Shown one piece after another: positions 34,125-46,988 of a stretch of 64,000 nt of DNA (positions within the stretch are counted from its first letter, which is position 1; every line of letters starts with the position of its first letter). The position numbers and the translations under genes were made by a program. The notes under the pieces are model-generated. The model did not search any database, was not told where the DNA came from, and saw only the letters and a program-made list of their open reading frames with translations. This stretch comes from Fragum whitleyi (Eukaryota > Mollusca > Bivalvia > Cardiida > Cardiidae): positions 34,676,215-34,740,214 of the forward strand of contig OX411559.1 of NCBI GenBank assembly GCA_948146395.1, given 5' to 3'.

Positions 34125-37100
34125 GTCCCACTGGAATACCTACAATACTCACGAACAATTATGCTCTTTTCTCCTCGATTCGCGCATGGAAATCATATAA
34201 TCTGCGTGTATATTGATTTAAAGTAAGCACGAATACATTTTCTTGGTTTTTCTTATACAGAATTATTAGTCCCCCACCGGTTACCGGTTGGGGGACTATA
34301 GGTTTGCTCGATTCCGTCCGTCCGTCCGTCCGTCCGTCCGTCCGTCTGTCTGTCCGTCTGTCCGTCACGCTTTTGTCCGGGCTATATCTTCTAAACCATA
34401 TGTGCTAGCAACTTCAATCTTGGTACACTTATAGATCTCGTTGAGGAGAAGTGTCATGTTCAAGAACCGTAACTCTGCCACGCCCACTTTTTGAGTTATT
34501 GCCCTTTGTTGTTTTCACCCTTACATTCTTGTCCGGAACATATCTCCTAAACTATGTGTGCTAGCAATTTCAAAATTTGTACACTTATAGATCTCAATGA
34601 GGCGAAGTGTCATGTTCAAGAACCCTTACTCTGCCACGCCCACATTTTGAGTTATTGCCCTTTGTTGTTTTTACCCTTACATTCTTGTCCGGATCATATC
34701 TCCTAAACTATAAGTGCTAGCAACATCAAACTTTGTACACTTATAGATCTCATTGAGGAGAAGTGTCATGTTTAAGAACCCTAACTCTGCCACGCCCACT
34801 TTTTGAGTTATTGCCCTTTGTTGTTTTTACCCTTACATTCTTGTCCAGATCATATCTCCTAAACTATAAGTGCTAGCAACTTCAAACTTTGTACACTTTT
34901 AGATCTCATTGAGGAGAAGTGTCATGTTTAAGAACCATTACTCTGCCACTCCTACTTTTTGAGTTATTGCCCTTTGTTGTTTTTACCCTTACATTCTTGT
35001 CTGGAACATTTCTCCTAAATTATGTGTGCTAGCAACTTCAAACTTTGAACACTTATAGATCTTATTGAGGAGAAGTGTCATGTTTAAGATCCATAACTCT
35101 GCCACACCCACTTTTTGAGTTATTGCCCTTTGTTGTTTTTACCCTTACATTCTTGTACGGATCATATCTCCTAAACCATAAGTGCTAGCAAATTCAAACT
35201 TTGTACACTTATAGATATCATTGAGGAGAAGTGTCATGTTCAAGAACCGTTTCTCTGCCACACCCACTTTTTGAGTTATTGCCCTTTGTTGTTTTTACCC
35301 TTACATTCTTGTCTGGAACATATCTCCTTAACTATGTGCGCTAGCAACTTCAAACTTTGTACACTTATAGATCTCATTGAGGCGAAGTGTTATGTTCTAG
35401 AACTGTTATTCTGCCACTCCTACTTTTTGAGTTATTGCCCTTTGTTGTGTTTACCCTTACATTTTTGTCCAGATCATATCTCCTAAACCATAAGTGCTAG
35501 CAACACCAAACTTTGTACACTGATAGATCTTATCGAGGACAAGTGTCATGTACAAGAACTGTTACTCTGCCATGTCCACTTTTTGAGTTATTGCCCTTTG
35601 TTGTTTTTGTCTTACATTCTTGTCCGGATCATATCCCCTAAACTATAAGTGCTAGCAACTTCAAACTTTGTACACTTTTAGATCTCATTGAGGAGAAGTG
35701 TCATGTTTAAGAACCATTACTCTGCCACTCCTACTTTTTGAGTTATTGCCCTTTGTTGTTTTTACCCTTACATTCTTGTCTGGAACATTTCTCCTAAATT
35801 ATGTGTGCTAGCAACTTCAAACTTTGAACACTTATAGATCTTATTGAGGAGAAGTGTCATGTTTAAGATCCATAACTCTGCCACACCCACTTTTTGAGTT
35901 ATTGCCCTTTGTTGTTTTTACCCTTACATTCTTGTACGGATCATATCTCCTAAACCATAAGTGCTAGCAAATTCAAACTTTGTACACTTATAGATATCAT
36001 TGAGGAGAAGTGTCATGTTCAAGAACCGTTTCTCTGCCACACCCACTTTTTGAGTTATTGCCCTTTGTTGTTTTTACCCTTACATTCTTGTCTGGAACAT
36101 ATCTCCTTAACTATGTGCGCTAGCAACTTCAAACTTTGTACACTTATAGATCTCATTGAGGCGAAGTGTTATGTTCTAGAACTGTTATTCTGCCACTCCT
36201 ACTTTTTGAGTTATTGCCCTTTGTTGTGTTTACCCTTACATTTTTGTCCAGATCATATCTCCTAAACCATAAGTGCTAGCAACACCAAACTTTGTACACT
36301 GATAGATCTTATCAAGGACAAGTGTCATGTACAAGAACTGTTACTCTGCCATGTCCACTTTTTGAGTTATTGCCCTTTGTTGTTTTTTGTCTTACATTCT
36401 TGTCCGGATCATATCTCCTAAACTATAAGTGCTAGCAACTTAAAACTTTGTACACTTTTAGATCTCATTGAGGAAAAGTGTCATGTTTAAGAACCATTAC
36501 TCTGCCACTCCTACTTTTTGAGTTATTGCCCTTTGTTGTTTTTACCCTTACATTCTTGTCTGGAACATTTCTCCTAAATTATGTGTGCTAGCAACTTCAA
36601 ACTTTGAACACTTATAGATCTTATTGAGGAGAAGTGTCATGTTTAAGATCCATAACTCTGCCACACCCACTTTTTGAGTTATTGCCCTTTGTTGTTTTTA
36701 CCCTTACATTCTTGTACGGATCATATCTCCTAAACCAAAGTGCTAGCAAATTCAAACTTTGTACACTTATAGATATCATTGAGGAGAAGTGTCATGTTCA
36801 AGAACCATTTCTCTGCCACACCCACTTTTTGAGTTATTGCCCTTTGTTGTTTTTACCCTTACATTCTTGTCTGGAACATTTCTCCTAAATTATGTGTGCT
36901 AGCAACTTCAAACTTTGAACACTTATAGATCTTATTGAGGAGAAGTGTCATGTTTAAGATCCATAACTCTGCCACACCCACTTTTTGAGTTATTGCCCTT
37001 TGTTGTTTTTACCCTTACATTCTTGTACGGATCATATCTCCTAAACCATAAGTGCTAGCAAATTCAAACTTTGTACACTTATAGATATCATTGAGGAGAA

Positions 37101-38025
37101 GTGTCATGTTCAAGAACCGTTTCTCTGCCACACCCACTTTTTGAGTTATTGCCCTTTGTTGTTTTTACCCTTACATTCTTGTCTGGAACATATCTCCTTA
37201 ACTATGTGCGCTAGCAACTTCAAACTTTGTACACTTATAGATCTCATTGAGGCGAAGTGTTATGTTCTAGAACTGTTATTCTGCCACTCCTACTTTTTGA
37301 GTTATTGCCCTTTGTTGTGTTTACCCTTACATTTTTGTCCAGATCATATCTCCTAAACCATAAGTGCTAGCAACACCAAACTTTGTACACTGATAGATCT
37401 TATCAAGGACAAGTGTCATGTACAAGAACTGTTACTCTGCCATGTCCACTTTTTGAGTTATTGCCCTTTGTTGTTTTTTGTCTTACATTCTTGTCCGGAT
37501 CATATCTCCTAAACCAAAGTGCTAGCAAATTCAAACTTTGTACACTTTTAGATCTCATTGAGGAAAAGTGTCATGTTTAAGAACCATTACTCTGCCACTC
37601 CTACTTTTTGAGTTATTGCCCTTTGTTGTTTTTACCCTTACATTCTTGTCTGGAACATTTCTCCTAAATTATGTGTGCTAGCAACTTCAAACTTTGAACA
37701 CTTATAGATCTTATTGAGGAGAAGTGTCATGTTTAAGATCCATAACTCTGCCACACCCACTTTTTGAGTTATTGCCCTTTGTTGTTTTTACCCTTACATT
37801 CTTGTACGGATCATATCTCCTAAACCATAAGTGCTAGCAAATTCAAACTTTGTACACTTATAGATATCATTGAGGAGAAGTGTCATGTTCAAGAACCGTT
37901 TCTCTGCCACACCCACTTTTTGAGTTATTGCCCTTTGTTGTTTTTACCCTTACATTCTTGTCTGGAACATATCTCCTTAACTATGTGCGCTAGCAACTTC
38001 AAACTTTGTACACTTATAGATCTCA
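33643..38025 (+). repeat. 4,383-bp tandem segmental duplication, copy A
   Basis: Copy A and copy B (38026-42408) agree position by position at an offset of 4,383 wherever checked, with few differences seen. The unit joins end to start at GATCTCATTG|CGACACC, sharing the 3-bp microhomology TTG. It includes the right part of the 33514 element, the left end of the AGTCCCCC repeat and about 23 satellite units. Confidence 0.93.
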
Positions 38026-41000
38026 TTGCGACACCTAAAGGCTAGTCGTGAATTTTGCGATTTTGACTGTGCAAGCAAATGTACGCATGTACGCCCACTT
38101 TTCTTGTAAAGCACAACTCCTCCAAAGTTTCTTGTTGGATTTGAATGAAACTTTAACAGATGTTCCTAGTCACCTGACCTTGCGCATAAACTCACGGTTT
38201 GGTGAATTTCAGCCGCGTCTTGGAAAAAGGGACCTTCATGTCAAAATTCTTTTGATTACAACTCCTCCTTCATGAATAAAATGTCCGTATTGTTAATTTT
38301 CTTTTAATACAAATTGTACATTTGTACAAGATGAAAGTTAACAACTCTCTTATCCCCCGCCGTTTTCGGCGAGGGGATATAGTAATGGTCTCCGTCCGTC
38401 ATACCGTCATTCCGTCGTTCCGATGTTCCGTCACTAAACTTGTCAGGAGTATATCTCCTAAAGTATAATAGCTATCGTACGATTTTTCTTCTTGAAAGAG
38501 ACCCCGGGTCCCACTGGAATACCTACAATACTCACGAACAATTATGCTCTTTTCTCCTCGATTCGCGCATGGAAATCATATAATCTGCGTGTATATTGAT
38601 TTAAAGTAAGCACGAATACATTTTCTTGGTTTTTCTTATACAGAATTATTAGTCCCCCACCGGTTACCGGTTGGGGGACTATAGGTTTGCTCGATTCCGT
38701 CCGTCCGTCCGTCCGTCCGTCCGTCCGTCTGTCTGTCCGTCTGTCCGTCACGCTTTTGTCCGGGCTATATCTTCTAAACCATATGTGCTAGCAACTTCAA
38801 TCTTGGTACACTTATAGATCTCGTTGAGGAGAAGTGTCATGTTCAAGAACCGTAACTCTGCCACGCCCACTTTTTGAGTTATTGCCCTTTGTTGTTTTCA
38901 CCCTTACATTCTTGTCCGGAACATATCTCCTAAACTATGTGTGCTAGCAATTTCAAAATTTGTACACTTATAGATCTCAATGAGGCGAAGTGTCATGTTC
39001 AAGAACCCTTACTCTGCCACGCCCACATTTTGAGTTATTGCCCTTTGTTGTTTTTACCCTTACATTCTTGTCCGGATCATATCTCCTAAACTATAAGTGC
39101 TAGCAACATCAAACTTTGTACACTTATAGATCTCATTGAGGAGAAGTGTCATGTTTAAGAACCCTAACTCTGCCACGCCCACTTTTTGAGTTATTGCCCT
39201 TTGTTGTTTTTACCCTTACATTCTTGTCCAGATCATATCTCCTAAACTATAAGTGCTAGCAACTTCAAACTTTGTACACTTTTAGATCTCATTGAGGAGA
39301 AGTGTCATGTTTAAGAACCATTACTCTGCCACTCCTACTTTTTGAGTTATTGCCCTTTGTTGTTTTTACCCTTACATTCTTGTCTGGAACATTTCTCCTA
39401 AATTATGTGTGCTAGCAACTTCAAACTTTGAACACTTATAGATCTTATTGAGGAGAAGTGTCATGTTTAAGATCCATAACTCTGCCACACCCACTTTTTG
39501 AGTTATTGCCCTTTGTTGTTTTTACCCTTACATTCTTGTACGGATCATATCTCCTAAACCATAAGTGCTAGCAAATTCAAACTTTGTACACTTATAGATA
39601 TCATTGAGGAGAAGTGTCATGTTCAAGAACCGTTTCTCTGCCACACCCACTTTTTGAGTTATTGCCCTTTGTTGTTTTTACCCTTACATTCTTGTCTGGA
39701 ACATATCTCCTTAACTATGTGCGCTAGCAACTTCAAACTTTGTACACTTATAGATCTCATTGAGGCGAAGTGTTATGTTCTAGAACTGTTATTCTGCCAC
39801 TCCTACTTTTTGAGTTATTGCCCTTTGTTGTGTTTACCCTTACATTTTTGTCCAGATCATATCTCCTAAACCATAAGTGCTAGCAACACCAAACTTTGTA
39901 CACTGATAGATCTTATCGAGGACAAGTGTCATGTACAAGAACTGTTACTCTGCCATGTCCACTTTTTGAGTTATTGCCCTTTGTTGTTTTTGTCTTACAT
40001 TCTTGTCCGGATCATATCCCCTAAACTATAAGTGCTAGCAACTTCAAACTTTGTACACTTTTAGATCTCATTGAGGAGAAGTGTCATGTTTAAGAACCAT
40101 TACTCTGCCACTCCTACTTTTTGAGTTATTGCCCTTTGTTGTTTTTACCCTTACATTCTTGTCTGGAACATTTCTCCTAAATTATGTGTGCTAGCAACTT
40201 CAAACTTTGAACACTTATAGATCTTATTGAGGAGAAGTGTCATGTTTAAGATCCATAACTCTGCCACACCCACTTTTTGAGTTATTGCCCTTTGTTGTTT
40301 TTACCCTTACATTCTTGTACGGATCATATCTCCTAAACCATAAGTGCTAGCAAATTCAAACTTTGTACACTTATAGATATCATTGAGGAGAAGTGTCATG
40401 TTCAAGAACCGTTTCTCTGCCACACCCACTTTTTGAGTTATTGCCCTTTGTTGTTTTTACCCTTACATTCTTGTCTGGAACATATCTCCTTAACTATGTG
40501 CGCTAGCAACTTCAAACTTTGTACACTTATAGATCTCATTGAGGCGAAGTGTTATGTTCTAGAACTGTTATTCTGCCACTCCTACTTTTTGAGTTATTGC
40601 CCTTTGTTGTGTTTACCCTTACATTTTTGTCCAGATCATATCTCCTAAACCATAAGTGCTAGCAACACCAAACTTTGTACACTGATAGATCTTATCAAGG
40701 ACAAGTGTCATGTACAAGAACTGTTACTCTGCCATGTCCACTTTTTGAGTTATTGCCCTTTGTTGTTTTTTGTCTTACATTCTTGTCCGGATCATATCTC
40801 CTAAACTATAAGTGCTAGCAACTTAAAACTTTGTACACTTTTAGATCTCATTGAGGAAAAGTGTCATGTTTAAGAACCATTACTCTGCCACTCCTACTTT
40901 TTGAGTTATTGCCCTTTGTTGTTTTTACCCTTACATTCTTGTCTGGAACATTTCTCCTAAATTATGTGTGCTAGCAACTTCAAACTTTGAACACTTATAG

Positions 41001-42771
41001 ATCTTATTGAGGAGAAGTGTCATGTTTAAGATCCATAACTCTGCCACACCCACTTTTTGAGTTATTGCCCTTTGTTGTTTTTACCCTTACATTCTTGTAC
41101 GGATCATATCTCCTAAACCAAAGTGCTAGCAAATTCAAACTTTGTACACTTATAGATATCATTGAGGAGAAGTGTCATGTTCAAGAACCATTTCTCTGCC
41201 ACACCCACTTTTTGAGTTATTGCCCTTTGTTGTTTTTACCCTTACATTCTTGTCTGGAACATTTCTCCTAAATTATGTGTGCTAGCAACTTCAAACTTTG
41301 AACACTTATAGATCTTATTGAGGAGAAGTGTCATGTTTAAGATCCATAACTCTGCCACACCCACTTTTTGAGTTATTGCCCTTTGTTGTTTTTACCCTTA
41401 CATTCTTGTACGGATCATATCTCCTAAACCATAAGTGCTAGCAAATTCAAACTTTGTACACTTATAGATATCATTGAGGAGAAGTGTCATGTTCAAGAAC
41501 CGTTTCTCTGCCACACCCACTTTTTGAGTTATTGCCCTTTGTTGTTTTTACCCTTACATTCTTGTCTGGAACATATCTCCTTAACTATGTGCGCTAGCAA
41601 CTTCAAACTTTGTACACTTATAGATCTCATTGAGGCGAAGTGTTATGTTCTAGAACTGTTATTCTGCCACTCCTACTTTTTGAGTTATTGCCCTTTGTTG
41701 TGTTTACCCTTACATTTTTGTCCAGATCATATCTCCTAAACCATAAGTGCTAGCAACACCAAACTTTGTACACTGATAGATCTTATCAAGGACAAGTGTC
41801 ATGTACAAGAACTGTTACTCTGCCATGTCCACTTTTTGAGTTATTGCCCTTTGTTGTTTTTTGTCTTACATTCTTGTCCGGATCATATCTCCTAAACCAA
41901 AGTGCTAGCAAATTCAAACTTTGTACACTTTTAGATCTCATTGAGGAAAAGTGTCATGTTTAAGAACCATTACTCTGCCACTCCTACTTTTTGAGTTATT
42001 GCCCTTTGTTGTTTTTACCCTTACATTCTTGTCTGGAACATTTCTCCTAAATTATGTGTGCTAGCAACTTCAAACTTTGAACACTTATAGATCTTATTGA
42101 GGAGAAGTGTCATGTTTAAGATCCATAACTCTGCCACACCCACTTTTTGAGTTATTGCCCTTTGTTGTTTTTACCCTTACATTCTTGTACGGATCATATC
42201 TCCTAAACCATAAGTGCTAGCAAATTCAAACTTTGTACACTTATAGATATCATTGAGGAGAAGTGTCATGTTCAAGAACCGTTTCTCTGCCACACCCACT
42301 TTTTGAGTTATTGCCCTTTGTTGTTTTTACCCTTACATTCTTGTCTGGAACATATCTCCTTAACTATGTGCGCTAGCAACTTCAAACTTTGTACACTTAT
42401 AGATCTCATTGAGGCGAAGTGTTATGTTCTAGAACTGTTATTCTGCCACTCCTACTTTTTGAGTTATTGCCCTTTGTTGTGTTTACCCTTACATTTTTGT
42501 CCAGATCATATCTTCTAAACCATAAGTGCTAGCAACACCAAACTTTGTACACTGATAGATCTTATCGAGGACAAGTGTCATGTACAAGAACTGTTACTCT
42601 GCCATGTCCACTTTTTGAGTTATTGCCCTTTGTTGTTTTTGTCTTACATTCTTGTCCAGGTCATATCTCCTAAACTATAAGTGCTAGCAACTTTAAACTT
42701 TTACAGTTATAGATCTAGTAAGTAGGAGATATATTATAAGAGAGGATTTTTTTTTTATCCGGTGGGGGACT
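34268..42771 (+). mobile_element. AGTCCCCCACCGG repeat element with expanded 156-bp satellite core
   Basis: The left end AGTCCCCCACCGG, a hairpin CCGGTTACCGG, a TCCG run and tandem 156-bp units (CCCACTTTTTGAGTTATTGC, AACTTTGTACACTTATAGAT) end at the inverted right terminus CCGGTGGGGGACT (42759-42771). Because of the segmental duplication there are two left ends (34268 and 38651) and one right end. About 48 units are present. Units form higher-order blocks of five (779 bp) and seven (1,091 bp). The many 65-84-codon ORFs are satellite artefacts. Confidence 0.85.
38026..42408 (+). repeat. 4,383-bp tandem segmental duplication, copy B
   Basis: Second copy of 33643-38025. It ends at ATCTCA|TTGAGG, where the original satellite continues for about two more units to the right terminus. 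Confidence 0.93.
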
Positions 42772-44729
42772 CCTGTATTGCATCGCAATACGACATGCAC
42801 TTGTTTTCTCTCATTTCTTCTTTTTTATTATTTTTCTTTTATCAGACGCAGGCCTGTATAGCGATTCAGGGAATTAAACGTCTCTCGTTGTTGAAATACA
42901 TTGATTGATATACGCCCGTCAAAAGACGAGACGTACTATGTGATCACCTGTGGTAGGCGGGAAACGTCAGCTTCGTTAGTGGCTTGATGTCACCGTCTCT
43001 TGAACGCATTCCAACTTATCAGTACTTTCAGTACTTTGATTTATTATTTTAGTTGAGTTGATTGGATTGCTACTAGTCAACCAATTTATCCATTCGATCA
43101 ATACGTCCAATACGTCTAACAATCGTAGTAAAGCTGTTTTACTAGGGTCACAAGCTCATCGTCTTTAACATTGAATTCTGTGAAGAAGTTGTATTTTACT
43201 GTGGGAACACAAGAAATAGATAGAGCCAATTTTTCCCTTTCCAACAATATGGTCCACCATATACTCAAATCCCATTATTTTTTTTTTAATTTCTACCCTA
43301 GATATATATCAAATTAAACTTGTTGATTAATTGACTGCAAACTGTTCCAATTTGGCCCATTCTAAAATTTTGTCGTCTTTTAAAGGGTTTAAGGATATGA
43401 CAATGATTTTAGATATAGATTAATCCATTACAAGACGAATGTTTAGACATTCCAAATTGTAAAAGGTTGCAGATTACATAAAAGATGTTGGCAAATTAAT
43501 AAAATTTGTAGCAGAAAGGGAGAAATGAAAACAGTGTTAGTTAGCAGCATTTTCTTAGTTGTCCTATAAGCAAGATCAAATATAAAAACTATGTAGGTTT
43601 AACACAGCAGTGATTTTGGAAGTGATAAGTAAGAAAACATCTGGTATACATGATAAGAACAAGGTGAATAATCAAGTTTTTTTCCCAGAAAATTGACCTC
43701 GTGTGTTGCTTCGTCTCGCCTTCAGTACTATCATTTCTTTGATTTTAGAACAGCAGAGTGATATGCAATGACCTGCGTTGAACACACAAAGCATTTCGTG
43801 TCGCACAAAAGATGATGACGTGTACTAGACCTATATTTTGCGCGCGCGTGAGCACAAAAAAAGCTACGTAGAACACGCGTTCGGTTTTTGACTCGATTAT
43901 ATTTTTCCTAGGCAATTTCCAGGATATAGGGTTGTTTCCTTTGGCCTGCTAAACCAGGCCAAAAACTCTTCAAAATTATCAATCAGAATAAAACCAAACT
44001 TTACAAAAAATATGCTTAGATTTAGCTAGACTGGTTCTGCTGTCGACTCAAGTATGAAGGCTTTTATGAAAATCGACAGTGGGACCAGTCTAAGATTTAG
44101 CTACCTCTAAATACTTAACAGAACCTGTATCCATGTAAATCTCTGGTTGCCATGGTCACTGAGTGAAAATCTTTGCTAAATCTCATCCCAAACGGTGAAT
44201 CCTTAGTGTAGTGGGTTCTATCAAAAATGGTGTGGAACAAAGTTTGATGGGTGTTTACTAAAATGCCTCTAGTCTTTGAAGCAACTGGTTTGTAAGTCCT
44301 ATCTTGTGGAATCCTGTATTTTACACGAAATACACGCTTTTACTCTAGGTTGAAATTGTGTAAAACGCCGTTATCACCCGGAAAATGACTGTTTACTATT
44401 GGACTCAATAGAAACGTCTCATTGAGAATTATTTTTGTTTTGATATGATTGAATAATATTAAACGCTACTTTAAACTATTTTTAGTCATTTAGCAGCGGG
44501 TGGATTACCTTACCATGTTTTCCTTATATTTCTCTCACATATACTTTTGCGACAATATTTCCAAGTCTCCATCTGCTCATCCTTCACATGTTTTCGGTTT
44601 CCAACCCATTGTATGGAGACACATTTCGGAAAGGGGTGTGTACCGCCGACCAGAAACCCCAGGATTGCGAGTCTGATCCGCTAGCAACTGCAATTTGACG
44701 ACGGGCTTTTTTACAACTCAAGAGCAATT

Positions 44730-44797
44730 CGATGGGTCAGCACAAAACTATGGTAAGTGCATATATGCACTTACCATAGTTTTGCGCTAACCCATCG
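44730..44797. mobile_element. 68-bp near-perfect palindrome, GTCAGCACAAAAC family
   Basis: CGATGGGTCAGCACAAAACT and AGTTTTGCGCTAACCCATCG are the arms; the centre is GTAAGTGCATATATGCACTTAC. Only two mismatches in 34 bp. Same family as 24361, 25773, 27263 and 51231. Confidence 0.9.
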
Positions 44798-45334
44798 ACC
44801 ATCTCATTGAATTCTGACATCATGGTTCAGTGTGAATTATGAAATTGTTGATATGTAAGAGATGTAGAGATTTTTTTAAATACATAAGGTATGAAACTAG
44901 AAACCTAATGACATGCTACAATACGCGAATATTCTATTGTGATGTTTTATAAGGATTAAATTATAAATATCACCGAGCTTTAAGATATATAATTTGCCAA
45001 TGTGCCTGGTTTCTTTTGGTACTATACACCCTGCAAGATTTACAAAATAACTGAGTGTCAAAATTATTTTTATTTAGAAACGGAACATTTTTTCAAGCTA
45101 TTTAGAGCGCCCGATTTTGAAAGACAAGACTAAAAGTGAGTTATTTCTCATCTTAGCATTTAATCTTTGTAATGATGAATAAAAAATATTGAACTATTCC
45201 GAGTTTGAAAAGTCAGGTAGTAGACTACAGACTAAGATGAGACTGCACATAAATATAGGCTGATCTTTGTTTATACCTCCTGTCAAAGCAAGAAGTGATT
45301 TTTTATAATATAATCCATGATTATTGACCTGGCA

Positions 45335-45760
45335 ACGTCGAGCCTAAGTAACGAGTCGTTGAACTTAAGGTTAAGGTAAATCAGCTTTTATTTACCATTA
45401 CTTACTTCTATAGATGGTCGCCATAGATAATTTGACACCTTAAATTGTAGGTTGGTAACCAAACCCTCGTAAATTCAGCTTGTCCAAGCTGAAGTTACGA
45501 GGTTTTGGGAACCAAACGATGAAATGCGTTCACTTTCTCTAAGAACATAAATCCTTCTGGTTTAAAGATACAATTATTTGCACGCGTTAACGACAAATGC
45601 CGACTGTCTTTTGAAAGAAACCAAAATATGGAAAAGTAAACTCGCCATATTACCTCACAGATAAGCCACGCCCTGCCATTTGAATAATAACGCAGAATAA
45701 GTAACGATGGTTTTGTATAGGTCGGTTTATTTAACCTGATACTAACCCATAACATTCACA
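45335..45760 (-). repeat. Dispersed repeat, copy 2 of an inverted pair
   Basis: Reverse complement of the 12340-12710 repeat, sharing the hairpin CTTCAGCTTGGACAAGCTGAA and the CTTAAGGTTAAGGTAAATCA segment, plus GCCACGCCCTGCCA at its right. An 86-codon minus-strand ORF here is not considered real. Confidence 0.65.
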
Positions 45761-46161
45761 TAAGTTACAGCCTGAACATTTCCAATAGTGATGGCACGTG
45801 CTTTCACGAAAACATATAACTTACTTACTATCATTGATGTAATATATCTTTGTTTCGTTGATAAAATTTATCAGTAACTACTGTTTAAACATTTTTTTGT
45901 ATATTCCCGTCACGTTAAAAGGGGCCATCTGGGAACCCATAAATAAATATTTAAAAAGGAGTCTGGTTCTAGAACAAGTCAATTAGAGGTCGCATTAAAA
46001 CAATCTTTCCAAGGAAGATAGATCAGCAAAGTACAAAAACTTTCGACCTAGTCAGGCTGCGCAATCCGCGCATTCTGGCTTTTATCTACACTTTATGCAC
46101 TATCCAGATGGTCCCTTTTTTGCGAGACGGATCACATTTTTCTATGTCAGGTCAGATGAAC

Positions 46162-46281
46162 TATATAAATTATACATCAACATTCGATGTGGTACAGTAA
46201 TGCGTTATTGACTGACTAAATAGTGAACCCGACTATCGATAAGAAACATTGAATAATACAAGCTAGGACATACTTAAAACG
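46162..46281 (+). promoter_or_regulatory. Candidate TATA box and 5'UTR exon of the carotenoid oxygenase gene
   Basis: TATATAAAT at 46162-46170 is a good TATA box. About 110 bp downstream the sequence AAAACG|GTAAGT (exon end 46281) is a strong donor. The next suitable acceptor is TTCATTACAG at 46803, just before the start codon. This predicts a short untranslated first exon. Not provable without transcript data. Confidence 0.45.
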
Positions 46282-46627
46282 GTAAGTTAAATTTATATTT
46301 TCTAATCCAAATTCATTATTTAGCATTTTCGATTTCATTTTTTAAGTCAGTTAGATCTGTCGTTATAGCGAAGTTAATTTTTATTACAATAATGTCGCGG
46401 GTGACAATTCGCAGTTGACAATTCATAAATTAGGCTATTAGCTTACAGGCTGATTGAAGAAATAATCACATCGTTAGAAAATAGACTGACTTATAACCAA
46501 TTCTTAGAATTCTGATCCCTACTTGGAAATTTTAAGAGAATTCTATAGTTTATGTTTTTATCGTCCTAATCCGTAGTTGTAAGCGTAACTCTTGGTACGC
46601 GTATATCATGTCATTTTCCATATCTAT

Positions 46628-46714
46628 ACAGTTAAGAACATCGTGAAACTGACATGTTGATTGATTTTGGAATGAAATTTGATTGAGTGACAGTTTCACT
46701 ATGCCTTTAACTGT
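46628..46714. mobile_element. 87-bp MITE, ACAGTTAAGAACATCGTGAA family
   Basis: Inverted ends ACAGTTAAGAACATCGTG and CACTATGCCTTTAACTGT with arms AAACTGAC/GACAGTTTC. A minimal relative of the 28111 and 51769 elements, inside the predicted 5'UTR intron. Confidence 0.75.
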
Positions 46715-46803
46715 AATAAGAAAATTCAATACGGTGGAGCGTTACAAGCGCTTTACAAATAAAAAAAAACAACACATCATATATGTTATGCCATTCATTA
46801 CAG

Positions 46804-46988
46804 AAGCATGGCTCTAGGTTTCCCAACCTTTCTCTTCCTAATCCTTGTTGGTGATTGGCGAAGTGACACGCCCAGCTTTCCGGACGAGGATAGAAAATTA
46901 TTACTGACCGGATTAACGGATATAAAGAAAGAGACAATTGACGGTTCTGTGGTTGTCGAATCCGGAAAGGTTCCGGAATGGTTAAATG
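46804..46988 (+). CDS. Carotenoid oxygenase, coding exon 1 (start codon 46808)
   Basis: The exon starts after TTCATTACAG with AAGCATGG. It encodes residues 1-60 and the first base of Gly61. MALGFPTFLFLILVG is a hydrophobic signal-peptide-like start; a polar stretch follows, then GSVVVESGKVPEWLN, matching the family's 'PeWLnG' entry. Donor AATG|GTCAGT, phase 1. Confidence 0.88.

Larger units (their letters stand above)
42772..46150. other. Intergenic repeat-rich region
   Basis: No supported gene. Includes a hairpin at about 44028-44100 (AGACTGGTTCTGCTGTCGA / TCGACAGTGGGACCAGTCT), a palindrome at 44730, a repeat copy at 45335-45760, a CpG-dense stretch near 43820-43880 (TTTTGCGCGCGCGTGAGC) and a MITE end at about 46050-46135. 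Confidence 0.45.

Noticed and set aside
34159..34368. Minus-strand ORF rich in TDRRTDGRT (duplicated at 38542-38751)
   Set aside because: Translation of a TCCG/TCTG tetranucleotide run at the start of a repeat element; not a protein.
35271..42518. Many near-identical 65-84-codon ORFs containing ELLPFVVF or SYCPLLFLPLH
   Set aside because: They are the 156-bp satellite read in one frame, identical because the array is duplicated, and are not a gene family.
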